The notes below the pieces were generated by a model. That model did no database searches, had not been told where the DNA came from, and saw only the letters and a list, made by a program, of their open reading frames with translations. The position numbers and the translations under genes are program-made. Shown here piece after piece: positions 1-13,250 of a stretch of DNA of 64,000 nt; the stretch's first letter is position 1, and every line of letters starts with the position of its first letter. The stretch comes from Bromus sterilis. Lineage: Eukaryota; Streptophyta; Magnoliopsida; Poales; Poaceae. The stretch is taken from NCBI GenBank assembly GCA_950022295.1, contig OX465598.1, forward strand, positions 345,973,324 through 346,037,323. The letters run 5' to 3'.

Positions 1-1527
1 GTTAAACGTCATCTGTAAAAGGGTGGCTATTACGGCAGCTTGCGGGTTCACGGAAAAGTATGACAAGGAACTAGGTAGCTCGAGATTGGGATTTGCTCCT
101 CCGTCGTTGGAGAGATATTCTTAGGGCCCTCTCGGTGTTACGGTATCCACCATCGTCTGGCGAGACACAGTGTGATTTGATCACAGGGATGCCGGAACGC
201 GGGAACGAGAAAAGAGAACAATACCAGGAACGAGGTAACTGGCATAGTGGACAAGTTGTTGATTCACGGGGATGCCAATAAGTCTCACCTCGGGTATTTG
301 TAATATATCGCGAAGCAACAGGAATAGCACACAGCAACTAAAGGTTCACTCGAATAATTCTTCGTATGGGTATAGGGATCAATATGGATGTCCTCGGTTC
401 CGCTATTGATCATTGATCGGAAAGTGTTCCGGTCATGTCTATACTTCATCAAACCTACAGGGTCACACGCTTAAGGGTCATCTATCTGTTGAATACTAGA
501 CAGGGAGTCTGAGATAAAGTCACCGGAAAGGTTTCGGAGACGGCGGAAAAGTTCCGAGAGAGAAAACCGAAAAGTTGTTTCGGGGTAAACCACTAAGCCG
601 AAAAGGTTTCGGAGAGCACCTGGTAATTTTGGAGAGTGCCAGAATTGTTCTGGTAACTTCTGGAATTTTTCTGGAGAAAAGATTAAAATATTATTTTCGG
701 AAATATTTCGGAGCTGCCGGAAATGTTCCGGAGCTGCCGGAAATGCTTAGGTTGCTTTTCGCAGATGAAAATCACTAATCCGTAATTGTTTCGGAACGCG
801 CCCAAAATCATTTTAGTGGGTGTTGGAATTATTCTAAGACCCACAGAAATATTTTCGGATTTTTCGGACGCGAAAAAGTGGTGTCATGAATAGTAAAAAG
901 TACTACTTGAGATATTTTTGGAAAGCCTTCTAGAAGGACTTGGGAGCCAAGAAAGCCCCCTTGGGTTTCCTATAAATAGAGGTGTGAGGGCAGCCCCATA
1001 TCCTTGATCCAAGCTCTCACTTGAGTTCTCAACACATGCCATGCAATTATCTGGCTTCTTCTCTCCCTCACACAAAAGAGTTTCGTAGAGCCGAAAGGCT
1101 ATCTGGGTTTCGGCAGGAACTAGTTCTGGACGGCGAAGCCCTGCTGGATAGCTGACACCGTATGTGTGAAACTTGGTAGAGAGGTCGTTGTTTCGATCTT
1201 AGTTCGAGTGTGCCTCCCGAAGGGCTGTCCGAGTTACAGATCGAGTTTCGAGGGTCCTCCCGAAGAGCTGTCCGTGACATCGTCCGAGGGACTGTCCGAC
1301 CGCCTCCCGGAGCGCTGTTCGTGGGGCAGACGAGGGAATACATTCTCGCGGTTGGGAGGTTGTAAATCCTAGCTGCGGGGATCTGCACCGACGATCTTCA
1401 TCGACTCTACTTCCCGCTGCGCTACGAGTCGGTAACGATCAGATCAAAACCTTGTATGCGTCTCCATAGTGGTCCTGGGCGTGCTCGCTATACCGAAATT
1501 TTTTGTTTTCTGTTGCGTTCCCCTACA
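1..1527 (+). mobile_element. 3' portion of a copia-type LTR (BARE1/Angela-like group), 5' end outside the window
   Basis: The stretch has no convincing gene. It contains a promoter-like segment (CTATAAATAG near 970) and many GGTTTCGG/TTCCGG motifs. It ends in GCGTTCCCCTACA, close to the ...TTCCCCAACA terminus usual for Triticeae copia LTRs. The text before the end (GGTAACGATCAGATC, then TTTTTTGTTTTC) also resembles such LTR ends. Homology to the next element starts immediately at 1528, so this end is probably the real LTR terminus. The start is off the window, so length, target duplication and orientation of any internal domain are unknown. Confidence 0.55.
970..980 (+). promoter_or_regulatory. 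Putative TATA box of the LTR promoter
   Basis: CTATAAATAGA lies inside the LTR, followed by an A/C-rich leader and CTCTCACTTGAGTT. This is the usual arrangement of a copia U3/R boundary. It is inferred from the motif only. Confidence 0.4.
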
Positions 1528-2788
1528 CGCGGCCCCACCCCTGGCCGCGCCAGGGGGCGCCTGGGGCCCCTGGTCCACCTCTGGCTGCCCCCCTTCGCCT
1601 ATTTATTCTCCGTCACGGGAAAACTCCAGAGGAGGCACCCTATTCCGCGAACTCGCCTCTGTTCCGCCGCCGCGCTTACGAAGATCTGGAGCACCAGAAG
1701 ACCTGTTCCCGGCACCCTGTCGGAGGGAGGATTGACCTCCGGGAGTCTCCTCTCCACCATGGATGCTCCCCGGATGTCTCTTGAGTAGTTTTTCTTGGAC
1801 CATGGGTACGTGATCAGTAGCTATGTGATGTTTTCCTCCCCTCTTTGATCTTCATTGTTTAGACCTTGTGAGCTTCCCTACATGATTGAGGCATCTTTGT
1901 AATATTTCTGCTATTGCTATGTTGAGTTTGATAGGATCTGATGGACTATGAGATTATGTTCAAATTGTGATAGAGTAATATATTTGGTTTTTATCTCTTA
2001 TATTTTTGTTCCTAAGTAATTCTTGCATGTTCTCCGTTGCTGTTTATTGCTTTGGGCAAGTAGTAGGTAGTGACTTCAAGGGGGAACGTTGTGCTAGATT
2101 GTGGGTTCATGCCCCCGGATGACACGCTTGAGTGACAGAAACATGAGTCTAGGGGATGTGTTGTTGCCACAAGGGGGAGAATAACGGTGCTTGTGACCGC
2201 GGTCACAAGGATTGTTTACTTTACGCAGAGTTCTTTTTAATGCAGTTATCTGTTGCTTTGGGGTTACACTTTGGGTGGGGCTCGCAACTTAATACCAGCG
2301 AGATGTTCTGGATAGATATCTCAAGGTGGATGATTAGTAGTAGATGCAGATGGATTTCGGTCTACTTATCTTGGCGTACTGCCTGTGCTTTTGAACCTCG
2401 TCCTTTCTTTTGTAGCATAGTTAGCATTGCGGTGTGTTCATAATCCTGTCAATTGCCTTTCTGTAATTTGTTTACCTCGCATAGCAATTTTTTCGTCTTT
2501 GGGGAGAGAGAAATCACTAGCGAACATCACGTATCCCGGTCCATATCCTCATTATTGTTTCCACGCTATATTGATTTTACTGCTTTTACTTGCTATCATT
2601 ATCCCTTGCATTTTATCCTTGTGAACAACAAGACCGGAGAGATTGACAACCTCTCTGAACTTCGTTGGGAACAAAGTTATCTGTGTCTGTGTGCAGGTCC
2701 GCGTCAGTTGCGCCGCTGACACCTACTTATCATCTCTGGAGTCCTGCTGGAGACAAACCTTGGCATCTTCACCGAGGGAAAACTGCTG
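1528..2788 (+). mobile_element. Truncated gypsy LTR (family LTR-A)
   Basis: It is nearly identical to the complete LTR at 5513-7126 from its GGCCCCACCCCTGGCCGCGCC segment onward. It lacks about the first 290 bp of that LTR and about the last 40 bp, diverging after GAAAACTGCTG. The proline- and arginine-rich open frames here recur in every LTR copy in several frames and are not genes. Confidence 0.8.
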
Positions 2789-5512
2789 ATACAATTACGA
2801 AAGCTAATGGCTTTAAAGAAGCGCTTTCGGGAGGCAGCCCGCAACGAATTTAGGTGTTTCTTTTTGCCTTTGTTGTGTCTTGATGGTTGTTAGTTCTGTA
2901 GCAACATCATTGTATCTCTATTTTTCAGCTTTGTGCCAAGTTATAGCCTCTTACGGCAAGGGAAGTAAAAGTTGTGACATGCTGTCCAGAAAACATATTC
3001 TGTCCTCGTGACCAGAAAAATTCCAGAAAAATCCCAGTTCATCTTTTTGAGCTGAATTTTTTACACAGTATGCTCTATACAATTACGAAACTTCTGTATG
3101 TTCTGAATTTTTTTTATTTGAGTTGCAGAAGTGTCCCTAAAAAATTCTTTATTATCTGCTGTTCTGTTTTTCACAGATTCTGCCACGTTTTGTCTGTCCT
3201 TACTTTTGCAAACCTTAAGCTTGCTTTTTCTTTGCAAAAACTTGTTGGCACTCTTGATAAACAGTATCTCTTCAAGATTATCTTTATATCCAGTGGGAAA
3301 AATTATTTATTAAGGGTACTAACCTCTCTAATCAGCTTATGATGAGTTATGTATGAAGGGAGTTTTCAAGTGTGCGATGGAAAATGATGAAAGAAGATCC
3401 AGGAGTGTCAAGCACTCAAGCTTGGGGATGCCCCCATGCATCCCCAATATATATTCAAGGAGACTCAAGCGTCTAAGCTTGGGTATTCCCCCGTGCATCC
3501 CCTTCTCCATCAACAATCATCAGTTCGTCCTTCGTCTCACTATATTTTTATCACTTCATGCGTTATGTGCTATGCTTGGAGCGTCTCGCTCTTAGGTTTT
3601 GTTTTTAGTTTTCTTTAGCTTTGCTTGCTGTTCATAACAAGTTAGATCCCGTCTTACTTTGTGTGGTAGATAAACACGCTCCACTTTCAAAATTTAGAAC
3701 ACATCATAGGATTTTTCCTGCCTATCTTTTTACTGTTGTGTGTTCTTTATCTTTTAATAGCTACCGCCTTGTTTAGTTTTAGTCTTTAGTTTGTCTTTAG
3801 CAAGAGCCTTGGCTTTTGTTAAGTTTTTTGCTGCAACTCTTTTTAGTTTTCATGTTTATCTTGTTAAGAGAGTTGGTTGTTGCACTGAGTTGTGTCTTGT
3901 CTTGAAAGTAGGTAATTGAGGTTGCTATTTAATTTTAGTAGTAGCTTGCAATAGTTTTGAGGTATTGATGTGAGTAATGTTTGAACTTTTGGTGTCAAGA
4001 GCTCTAGCCTATTAGTGATAGGTGTCGTATTTTGGGCAATCCGTGTGTATTTTCAAAACCTACAAAACTAGTTGAGAACTCTAGCTACTAGATGGATCAC
4101 TACTCTTCTGAGGGGTCGAATATCAGAGAACACTCACGCACCATGAGTCGAGGATGCGCAAGGATAACCAAACCCCCATACACTCCTCCTCGGGGTACTT
4201 GTCTCTTTGTGAACCTCCTCATTAGATTGAGAGTTACCGATAATAAGTGCATGAGTTCTTCGGACTAATGTAAGTATTGAAAGTTGACACTTCCACCTTC
4301 CCATATTTTGCTAGCCTCTCCTGTGCCGTGCATTGCCTTCTTCTCACTCCGAGAGTTGGTGTCCACCTTCGCCGGTACATCCAAACCCTTGGCATGATAC
4401 GCTCTGTCATCATAAGCCTCCTTATATCTTCCCTCAAAATAGCCACCATACCTACCTATCAAGGCATTTCCATAGCCTTTCCGAGTTATATTGCCATGCA
4501 ACTTCCACCTCTTCATGACTTGATCTTCATGTCATACATGTTCCTGCTACACTGGCAACGACATACATTGCATACATCATGTAGTTACTTCTTCTTTATG
4601 ATTTTGAGTACCTTGTAAAGTGTGAAAGATCTCCTTTACCCTCTTGTAAATTAGAGTGTTGCCCTTAAGTGAGGAAAAGATCCCAAAGTGGACACAATAA
4701 AAGATCCCAAAGAGGACAAATGAGAGTTGAATAGAAAGAGCCATTGAGGCCACAAAAAAATACAAAAAAATAGAAAAAAAAGAGAAAAAGAAATAAAAAG
4801 AGAGAAAGGGGCAACACTACTATCCTTTTGAGAGATCCACACTAGTACTCCCTTTATATCCTTGTACTACATAAAGATGATCTTTTTTGCATATAGTTCC
4901 ATTGGAGAACTCCCTAGCTCGTATGTGCATCCGTTGCATGGCAATCCCTACTTCTCACATCATATCTATCATTTGGCATCTCTTGCCTATGATTGTCCTC
5001 ATTGATGTGAGCCTTTCTCTTCCTTTTTCTCTTCCTCCTCCACCATATTTCTCTCTTTGCCATCCTAAGTGTCAACTCTCGTGCTTACGCTCATCCATTG
5101 CATGAGTGCTCAAAATATCGAAAAGGAGTGGATCAAATTGACTTGTACCTGGCTAGTGGTCTGGGGATGAGTCAAGATAAGATTCCAAAGAGGACCAAGT
5201 GTGAAACTTTAGTAGATTGAGTTCTCAACACAAAAATACTTTTTTTCTCGTATTACCTATCCCCCTTCTTGCACGCAAACACCATTTGGAGACATTCGAG
5301 TCACGGACAGCGAGAGCTCTTGCACCTAATGTTCTTTTGTTACTTGTTTCAATGCTAATATAGACTCTTGCATGTTATGACTTGAATTGAATCTCTAACC
5401 TTGATTGCTTTACTTTTCAAAGTTCTTTTATGGTTGCTAGCATGTCACCACAGAAATTATGTTGTTATCATTTACCTACTCGAGGACGAGCAGGAATTAA
5501 GCTTGGGGATGT
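2789..5512 (+). mobile_element. Non-coding internal remnant of the LTR-A gypsy element, ending in a polypurine tract
   Basis: There is no gag or pol reading frame. The first 600 bp (GCTAATGGCTTTAAAGAAGC and following) resemble the 3' untranslated part of Triticeae gypsy elements. From about 3400 the sequence matches the internal remnant at 7127-9345, including a pair of roughly 60-bp direct repeats around AAGCTTGGGGATGCCCCC. A purine-rich tract (AATTAAGCTTGGGGATG) directly abuts the LTR at 5513, as a polypurine tract should. It looks like a large internal deletion derivative. Confidence 0.7.
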
Positions 5513-7126
5513 TGATACGTCCAAAACGTATCTATAATTTCTGCTTGCTCCATGCATGTTTTGTGTGATATTACTATGTTCTAGATACACTTTCATACAT
5601 TTTTGATCATATTTCGACTAACCTAGAAACTCAGTGCACCCCAGTGCCAGTTCCTGTTTTCTGATGTTTTTCTATTTCAGTTTTCCCCATGTAAAAAGTG
5701 CCAGAAAAATTCGGGAAAATTCAGATAAAAATCAGCGTGGAGGAAGCTTCGCGAAGATCCCGAGAGGGGCCAGAGGGGAGCCAGGGGGCCCAGGCGGCCA
5801 CCCGGCGCAGCCCCACCCCTGGCCGCGCCAGGGGGCGCCTGGGGCCCCTGGTCCACCTCTGGCTGCCCCCTTCGCCTATTTATTCTCCGTCACGGGAAAA
5901 CTCCAGAGGAGGAACCCTATTCCGTGAACTCGCCTCTGTTCCGCCGCCGCCGCGCTTCCGAAGATCGGGAGCACCAGAAGACCTCTTCCCGGCACCCTGC
6001 CAGAGGGAGGATTGACCTCCGGGAGTCTCCTCTCCACCATGGATGCTCCCCGGATGTCTCGTGAGTAGTTTTTCTTGGACCATGGGTCCGTGATCAGTAG
6101 CTATGTGATGTTCTCCTCCCCTCTTTGATCTTCATTGTTTAGACCTCGTGAGCTGCCCTACATGATCGAGGCATCTTTGTAATATTTCTGCTATTGCTAT
6201 GTTGAGTTTGATAGGATCTGATGGATTATGAGATTATGTTCAGATTGTGATAGAGTAATATATTTGGTTTTTATCTCTTATATTTTTGTTCCTAAGTAAT
6301 TCTTGCATGTTCTCCGTTGCTGTTTATTGCTTTGGCCAAGTAGTAGGTAGTGACTTCAAGAGGGAACGTTGTGCTAGATTGTGGGTTCATGCCCCCCGAT
6401 GACACGCTTGAGTGACAGAAACATGAGTCTAGGGGATGTGCTGTTGCCACAATGGGGAAACCAACGGTGATTGTGACCGTGGTCACAAGGATTGTTTACT
6501 TTACGCAGAGTTCTTTTTAATGCAGTTGTCTGTTGCTTTGGGTTTACACTTTGGGTGGGGCTCGCAACTTAATACCAGCGAGATGTTCTGGATAGATATC
6601 TCAAGGTGGATGATTAGTAGTAGATGCAGATGGATTTCGGTCTACTTATCTTGGCGTACTGCCTGTGCTTTTGAACCTCGTCCTTTCTTTTGTAGCATAG
6701 TTAGCATTGTGGTGCGTTCATAATCCTGTCAATTGTCTTTCTGTAATTTGTTTACCTCGCATAGCAATTTTATCGTCTTTTGGGAGAGAGACATCACTAG
6801 CAAACATCACATATCCCGGTACATATCCTTATTATTGTTTCCACGCTTTTTTTCTTTTACTGCTTTTACTTGCTATCATTATCCCTTGCATTTTATCCTT
6901 GTGAACAACAAGACCGGAGAGATTGACAACCTCTCTGAACTTCGTTGGGAACAAAGTTATCTATGTCTGTGTGCAGCTCCGCGTCAGTTGCACCGCTGAC
7001 ACCTACTTATCATCTCTGGAGTCCTGCTGGAGACAAACCTTGGTATCTTCACCGAGGGAAAACTGCTGCTGCACTACATCTCAACCTTCCACTTGGGGTA
7101 ACCAACAAAGGGACGAGAAGCCATCA
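5513..7126 (+). mobile_element. Complete gypsy LTR (LTR-A), 1614 bp
   Basis: It begins TGATACGTCC and ends GAGAAGCCATCA, so it has TG...CA ends. The same boundaries delimit the solo copy at 57938-59555 (1618 bp), which fixes both termini. The 5' part holds a GC-rich GGCCGCGCCAGGGG segment and a TATTTATTC promoter-like motif near 5876. No 5-bp target duplication is expected here because the LTR is flanked by internal sequence on both sides. Confidence 0.85.
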
Positions 7127-9345
7127 AGCAAGTGTCAAGCGCTCAAGCTTGGGGATGCCCCCATGCATCCCCAACAAGTATTCAAGGAGACTCAAGCGTC
7201 TAAGCTTGGGGATGCCCCCGTGCATCCCCTTCTCCATCAACAATCATCAGTTCGTCCTTCGTCTCACTATATTTTTATCACTTCATGCGTTATGTGCTAT
7301 GCTTGGAGCGTCCCGCTCCTAGGTTTTATTTTTAGTTTCTTTAGCTTTGCTTGCTGTTCATAACAAGTTAGATCCCGTCTAACTTTGTGTGGGAGAGAAA
7401 CACACTCCACTTTCAAAATCTAGAACACATCATAGGATTTTTCATGCCTATCTTTTTGCTGTTGTGTGTTCTTTATCTTTTCATAGCTACTGTCATGTTT
7501 AGTTTTAGTTTTAGTTTCTCTTTAGCAAGAGCCTTGGCTTTTGTTTAGTTTGTTGCTGGAACTCTCTTTAGTTTTCATGTTTATCTTGTTAAAGAGAGTT
7601 GGTTGTTGCACTGAGTTGTGTTTTGTCTTGGAAGTAGGTAATTGAGGTTGCTATTTAATTCTAGTAGTAACTTGAAATAGTTTTGAAGTTTTGATGTGAG
7701 TAATGTTTGAACTTTTGGTGTCAAGAGCTCTAGCCTATTAGTGATAGGTGTCGTATTTTGGGAAATCCGTGTGTATTTTCAAAACCTACAAAACTAGTTG
7801 AGAACTCTAGCTACTAGATGGATCACTAATCTTTGGAGGGATCGAATATTAGAGTACACTCACGTACCATGAGTCGAGGATGCGCAAGGATAACCAAACC
7901 CCCATACACTCCTCCTCGGGGTACTTGTCTCTTTGTGAACCTCCTTATTAGATTGAGAGTTACCGATAATAAGTGCATGAGTTCTTCGGACTAATGTAAG
8001 TATTGAAAGTTGACACTTCCACCTTCCCATATTTTTCTAGCCTCTCCCGTGCCGTGCATTGCCTTCTTCTCACTCCGAGAGTTGGTGTCCACCTTCGCCG
8101 GTACATCCAAACCCTTGTCATGATACGCTCTGTCATCATAAACTCCTTATATCTTTCCTCAAAACAGCCACCATACCTACCTATCAAGGCATTTCCATAG
8201 CCTTTCCGAGATATATTGCCATGCAACATCCACCTCTTCATGACTTGATCTTCATGTCATACATGTTCCTGCTACACTGGCAGCGACATACATTGCATAC
8301 ATCATGATAGTTACATCTTCTTTATGATTTTGAGTACCTTGTAAAGTGTGAAAGATATCCTTTACCTTCTTGTAAAATAGAGTGTTGCCCTTAAGTGAGG
8401 AAAAGATCCCAAAGTGGACACAATAAAAGATCCCAAAGAGGACAAATGAGAGTTAAATAGAAAGAGCCATTGAGGCCACCAAAAAAATACAAAAAATAGA
8501 AAAAAGGAAAAAGAAATAAAAAGAGAGAAGGGGGCACACTACTATTCCTTTTGAGAGATCCACACTCGCACTCCCTCTTATATCTTGTACTCCATAGAGA
8601 TTATCATTCATGCATATAGCTATGTGGGGACCTTCACACTATAGAACTTGGCTTGTATATTCCAATGATGAGCCTCCTCAAACGATCTCTAGGTCTTCTT
8701 GAGCAAGCAAGTTAGATGCACCCCCACTAGTTCCCTTGGAGAGCTTTTAGCTCACATGTGCATCCGTTGTATGGCAATCCCTACTCCTCACATCATATCT
8801 ATCATATGGCCTTCTCTCGCCTATGATTGTCCTCATTGATGTGAGTCTTTCTCACCCTTTTTGTCTTCCTCCTCCACACTATTTCTCTCTTTGCCATCCA
8901 AAGTGTCAACTCTCGTGCTTACGCTCATCCATTGCATGAGTGCTCAAAATATTGAAAAAGGAGTGGATCAAATTGACTTGTACCTGGCTAGTGGTCTGGG
9001 GACGAGTCAAGATAAGATTCCAGAAAAAGACCAAATGTGAAACTTTAGTAGATTGAGTTCTCAACAAATAAATGTTTTTCTCGTATTCCCTATCCCCCTT
9101 CTTGCACGCAAACACCATTTGGAGACATTCGAGTCACGGACAGCGAGAGCTCTTGCACCTAATGTTCTTTTGTTACTTGTTTCAATGCTAATATAGACTC
9201 TTGCATGTTATGACTTGAATTGAATCTCTAACCTTGATTGATTTACTTTTCAAAGTTCTTATATGGTTGCTAGCATGTCACCACAGAAATTATGCCGTTA
9301 TCATTTACCTACTCGAGGACGAGCAGGAATTAAGCTTGGGGATGT
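7127..9345 (+). mobile_element. Non-coding internal remnant between two LTRs
   Basis: About 2.2 kb separate the LTR at 5513 from the one beginning at 9346. There is no primer-binding site after the first LTR: the sequence runs straight into AGCAAGTGTCAAGCGC. There is no gag or pol frame. A purine tract ending GCTTGGGGATGT abuts the next LTR. It matches 3400-5512 along most of its length, with small indels and about 180 bp present here (near 8600-8760) but shortened in the other copy. Confidence 0.75.
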
Positions 9346-12300
9346 TGATACGTCCAAAACGTATCTATAATTTCTGCTTGCTCCATGCATGTGTTTGTGT
9401 GATATTGCTATTGTTGGGGTTCGGGGCAGAAAACACAAATTTTCAATAACCTACGAGACCCATACCCAAGACCTATGCTATGCTGATGCAAGTAACGGAC
9501 AGAAATAGATCACATACCAGTATGTAGTCCGTTAAGCGGGAAACGTTCCCGCATGAACGTGGTTGGTGTAGTCGTACCGGCAATCCCCGATGCCGAGCAG
9601 ATGCACGATGACTCCTATAGCCACCCCATCCTTGTAGACCGATGACGGGATTACGTCCCCGTCGGAACATTGCTGATGAATACCTCGCGATACGACCACG
9701 ACGATGAAGTAGCACCACAAGTGTAGTGCCTCGCGGGATTATACACATACAGTATACCCGACGTCCCTCCGGGCTCCGAACCAGTAGAGCAGCGGAAAGA
9801 AGATGGATTCGGATCCCGATTCCAGCAGCACGACGGCGTGCGTATAGTGGAGAAATCCCCAACCAAGTGTAGACTCCAAACAAGGGGAGTCCACTCGAGG
9901 AAGGAGAAAGGGGGGAGAGAGAACTTCAATTGTTGAATCAAAAGGGCACCCCTACCCCTCCTTATATAGTCCAAGGAGGGGTGGGATCCTCCCTCCCTCC
10001 CCGAGGTGGGACTAATCCCACCAAAGGGGGGAGGTGCGCCGGCCTAAGGAGGGGTTGGGCCCCTCCCTTGGCACCAAGCCCAAGGGGGGAGGCTCCCCTC
10101 TCCCCTAATGGGCCCTTAGAGGCCCATACACCTTTTTAATTCATTTTTAATATATTTAAATACATTTTAATATTTAATTCAGATAATTAAATAATAAAAC
10201 ATATATTAAACATTATTAAGTATATTTTGAACCTTTCAAAATACGCGGAACAACTTCCGGCCTTCATCGGAACAATTCCGGTGTTCTCTCCAATTTCTCC
10301 GGTGATCCCGAATCAATCCTTACTGCGTCGAGTACCCTTAAGTGTAACACCCTACGGTCCGGGAAACAGCGGACATGATCGAGACAATTCTCATTGATCA
10401 ATGACTAATCAATTGTACCTGGTTACAATCCTTGATAGCCCCTGTGCTTCCATCGAATGAACTTCAATCGCTGTTGGATCCGTTAACCGTGTGCCTGTTC
10501 CCTTTGTCCTATGGTACTTTGCTTGTCTGAGGTTTGATCATCGGTATCCAATATACCTAGTTCGTCCTCGTTCTCAACAAACAAGTTTACTCGTTCCCGT
10601 GATATTACAACTCCGTGACCTAGTCACACGTTTGCAAACTTTATGATGCAATATCACCGAGTGGGCCCAGAGTACCTATCCGTCACACGGATGGACAAAT
10701 CCCGCTTTGATCTATTTGCATACTCATCAACCATCTATTTCGGAATACCCAAAGTGCACCGTTATGGCCAGCATATTTCAGTCAGGCGGTGGGATACAAA
10801 TCAAAGTCTCCTCATAGATGACAATTACGTATGATCATTACGGTCAAAGGATCTGGTCACTACGTTATAGTTATCGCAATGTCGAACTATGTGACTTGAT
10901 CACATCGCAACACTTCTGGTGGGTGTATGTCCATCATATCATTATCCAATGATACGACTCCATTGTCAACAGACGCCATTGTCTCATGATCAGGAAACCT
11001 TGATCATCAATCGCCCAATGGACTAGTATACTAGGGTTTACTAGGGACCTAGTTGTTTGTATACCACACCTGTATTAATGTTTCCTCTTAATACAGTTAT
11101 AGCATAGTATCAAACGTATTATGAATTAATGGAATATGCTCGATAAAACATATTTTATTTGCCTCTAGGGCACATTCCCAACAGCTATGATCTAGATACA
11201 CTTTCATACACTTTTGATCATATTTGGACTAACCTATTAACTCAGTGCACCACAGTGCCAGTTCCTCTTTACTGCTGTTTTTCTATTTCAGTTTTCCCCC
11301 ATATAAAAAGTGCCTGAAAAATTCCGGGAAAAATATAGGAAAAATCAGCGTACAGGAAGCTTCGCGAAGAGCCCGAGTGGGGCCAGAGGGGAGCCAGGGG
11401 TGGCTCAGGCGGCCACCCCCTGGGCCGCGCCAGGGGGCGCCTGGGGCCCCTGGTCCACCTCTGGCTGCCCCCCTTCGCCTATATATTCCCCGTGACGTGA
11501 AACCCTCGAGGACAGACCCCTTTTCTCCAGAAGCAATTCTGATCTCCGCCGCCATCGCCATCATGTTTCGTGGGGACAGAATTCCTGTGCCGGCACCCTG
11601 TCGGGACGGGGGAGTGCCCCCGGATTCATCTCCATTGACGTTGCTTCCTCCCTCCATGAAGCGGGAGTAGTTCTCCCTCGGGGCTGAGGTTTCTACCAGT
11701 AGCTATGTGTTCTTCTCTCTCTCCCATGATGTGATCTTCGTTGTGATCATAGGCTATGTTAATCTAGGGTGATCCCATGATATTTCCCCTTCCTCTATGT
11801 ATTGGATTGATGTACTCAATTGATCTTATCTAGTATAATCCCCGAGACCAAGGTGACAGCGGTCTATTGGACATGGGTTAGAAGAATATTATCATGAGTG
11901 ATTTCCTCTTTTGTGTGTTGATTGAAGATTGAGAGTCTCTTGGTGCTTGTCTTTGAGTATCCTTGAGATATGTTGTGGTGATTGTGGTACTCTCTTTGGA
12001 TGGCCGCGGTGACATTGGGAAATCCATAGATTGAGAACTACGAACTCTGAGGTGTGCTTTTGTAGCCCTACACAATTCTCGTCCTCTCTTGACCACAAAG
12101 GAATGACCTACAAGTACGTCTCCATTGCATGTTTTATGGAAAATATCATGTGATTAGACTATGTTAATGTTGTTGGGAGTTGCCACTAGTGAAAGTATGA
12201 AGCCTAGGCCTTGTTTCCATCATTGTTACACCGTTTGCACTCACTTTTGTTACTTGTTTCTTTGCATCACTTTTTATTACAGATTTATATTACTTTGTTT

Positions 12301-12567
12301 TGCCACACCTATCACCCATATTTTACCATCTCTTCGCCGAACTAGTGCACCTATACAACTCCTAGTTGTATTAGGTGTGTTGGGGACACAAGAGACTTCT
12401 TGTATCTTAATTGCAGGGTTGCTTGAGAGAGACCATCTTCAACCTCTACTTCTCTGAGTTCGATAAACCTTAGGTCATCTACTTGAGGGAAATTGTTGTT
12501 GTCCTACAAACCTCTGCGCTTGGAGGCCCAACATAGTCTACAAGAATAGAAGCATGCGTAGACATCA
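9346..12567 (+). mobile_element. Gypsy LTR with LTR-A start and a divergent 3' part, interrupted by a copia solo LTR
   Basis: The first 66 bp (TGATACGTCC...) and 11184 to about 11505 match LTR-A closely. From about 11505 similarity falls sharply and the remainder follows a related but different LTR, ending CTTGGAGGCCCAACATAG...GTAGACATCA, a common Triticeae gypsy LTR end. Excluding the insertion, the LTR is about 1450 bp with TG...CA ends. It could be a recombinant LTR or a subfamily sharing only its 5' region with LTR-A. Confidence 0.65.
9412..11183 (-). mobile_element. BARE1/Angela/WIS-like copia solo LTR, 1772 bp
   Basis: The plus strand begins TGTTGGGGTTCG and ends CACATTCCCAACA. Read on the minus strand it starts TGTTGGGAATGTGCCCTAG, which is characteristic of Triticeae BARE-type copia LTRs. 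The 5-bp target duplication GCTAT is perfect (9407-9411 and 11184-11188). There is no internal domain, so this is a solo LTR left by LTR-LTR recombination. It lies within the gypsy LTR that starts at 9346 and is therefore younger than it. Confidence 0.92.
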
Positions 12568-13250
12568 GGAACTAACGCATGTGGTAGTGACTATGTGGGC
12601 GATTTGGCATGCCCGTCGAAAGCTGATTCATGAAGGATTACAGTAGAGCCCACTATCTACTCATATGTTTGTCAAGAGATACATAGATGAAATATCAGTG
12701 ATCTCCAGTCCGGTGGCTCAAGTTCATATGGCAGCAACACCACATGAAATACCAAATGACCCGGACGTGATCAAGATTGTCGTCTCTATAGGAAGTGCTC
12801 GCAATGGAGATAGGGTCACATGTGCAGCTATTGCCAGGAATCTGCAGGGGTTGTACCTGGGATCTTCAGCACTGGTGATGAATAGGGGACCGAATGAACA
12901 AGCTTTTCAAGCTATGGCGTGCAGAGAAGCTCAAAGTTTGGCTCAAGACCTATTACTCCAGAAAAGCATGATTTTATGTGAGGATAGGTGCATTATCAAG
13001 GACATCAAGGAAGGCACATCAGGGATTTGTGCTATGGTAGTTAAAGAGATTAGAGAGAACTCGTTAATTTTTCAGTCTTGTAATTTTTATTTTCGGAAGA
13101 ACGTAGCTAGTTGTGAAGCTTTTAAAGTTGTTAAATTTGCCTCAACTTTAGACTTGGGTAGGCATGTGTGGTTGATCGGACCGCATGATCCGGTTTGTAT
13201 TCCGGTGAACCTTATTCAGGAATAAAGTTGTTCTTTATGCTTAAAAAAAA
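12568..13250 (+). pseudogene. LINE 3' end: RNase H-like domain remnant with poly(A) tail
   Basis: The frame shows the linker typical of plant LINE polyproteins (WAIWHARRKLIHEG), then an in-frame TAG at 12644-12646, then an RNase H-like (RVT_3) domain read from 12665 to 13225. Recognisable blocks are LYLGSSALV, ACREAQSLAQDL and DLGRHVWLIGPHDPVCIPVNL. Positions that normally carry the first Asp and the Glu of RNase H are altered, so it is not expected to be catalytic. An AATAAAG signal (13220) and an A8 run (13243-13250) mark the 3' end. The element is 5' truncated, as is usual for LINEs, and abuts the gypsy LTR end at 12567. Confidence 0.75.

Noticed and set aside
1456..1803. Several overlapping Pro/Arg-rich frames, also near 5634-6083, 11245-11670 and 58996-59434
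   Set aside because: They recur in every LTR-A copy in several frames on both strands and reflect the GC-rich LTR segment.
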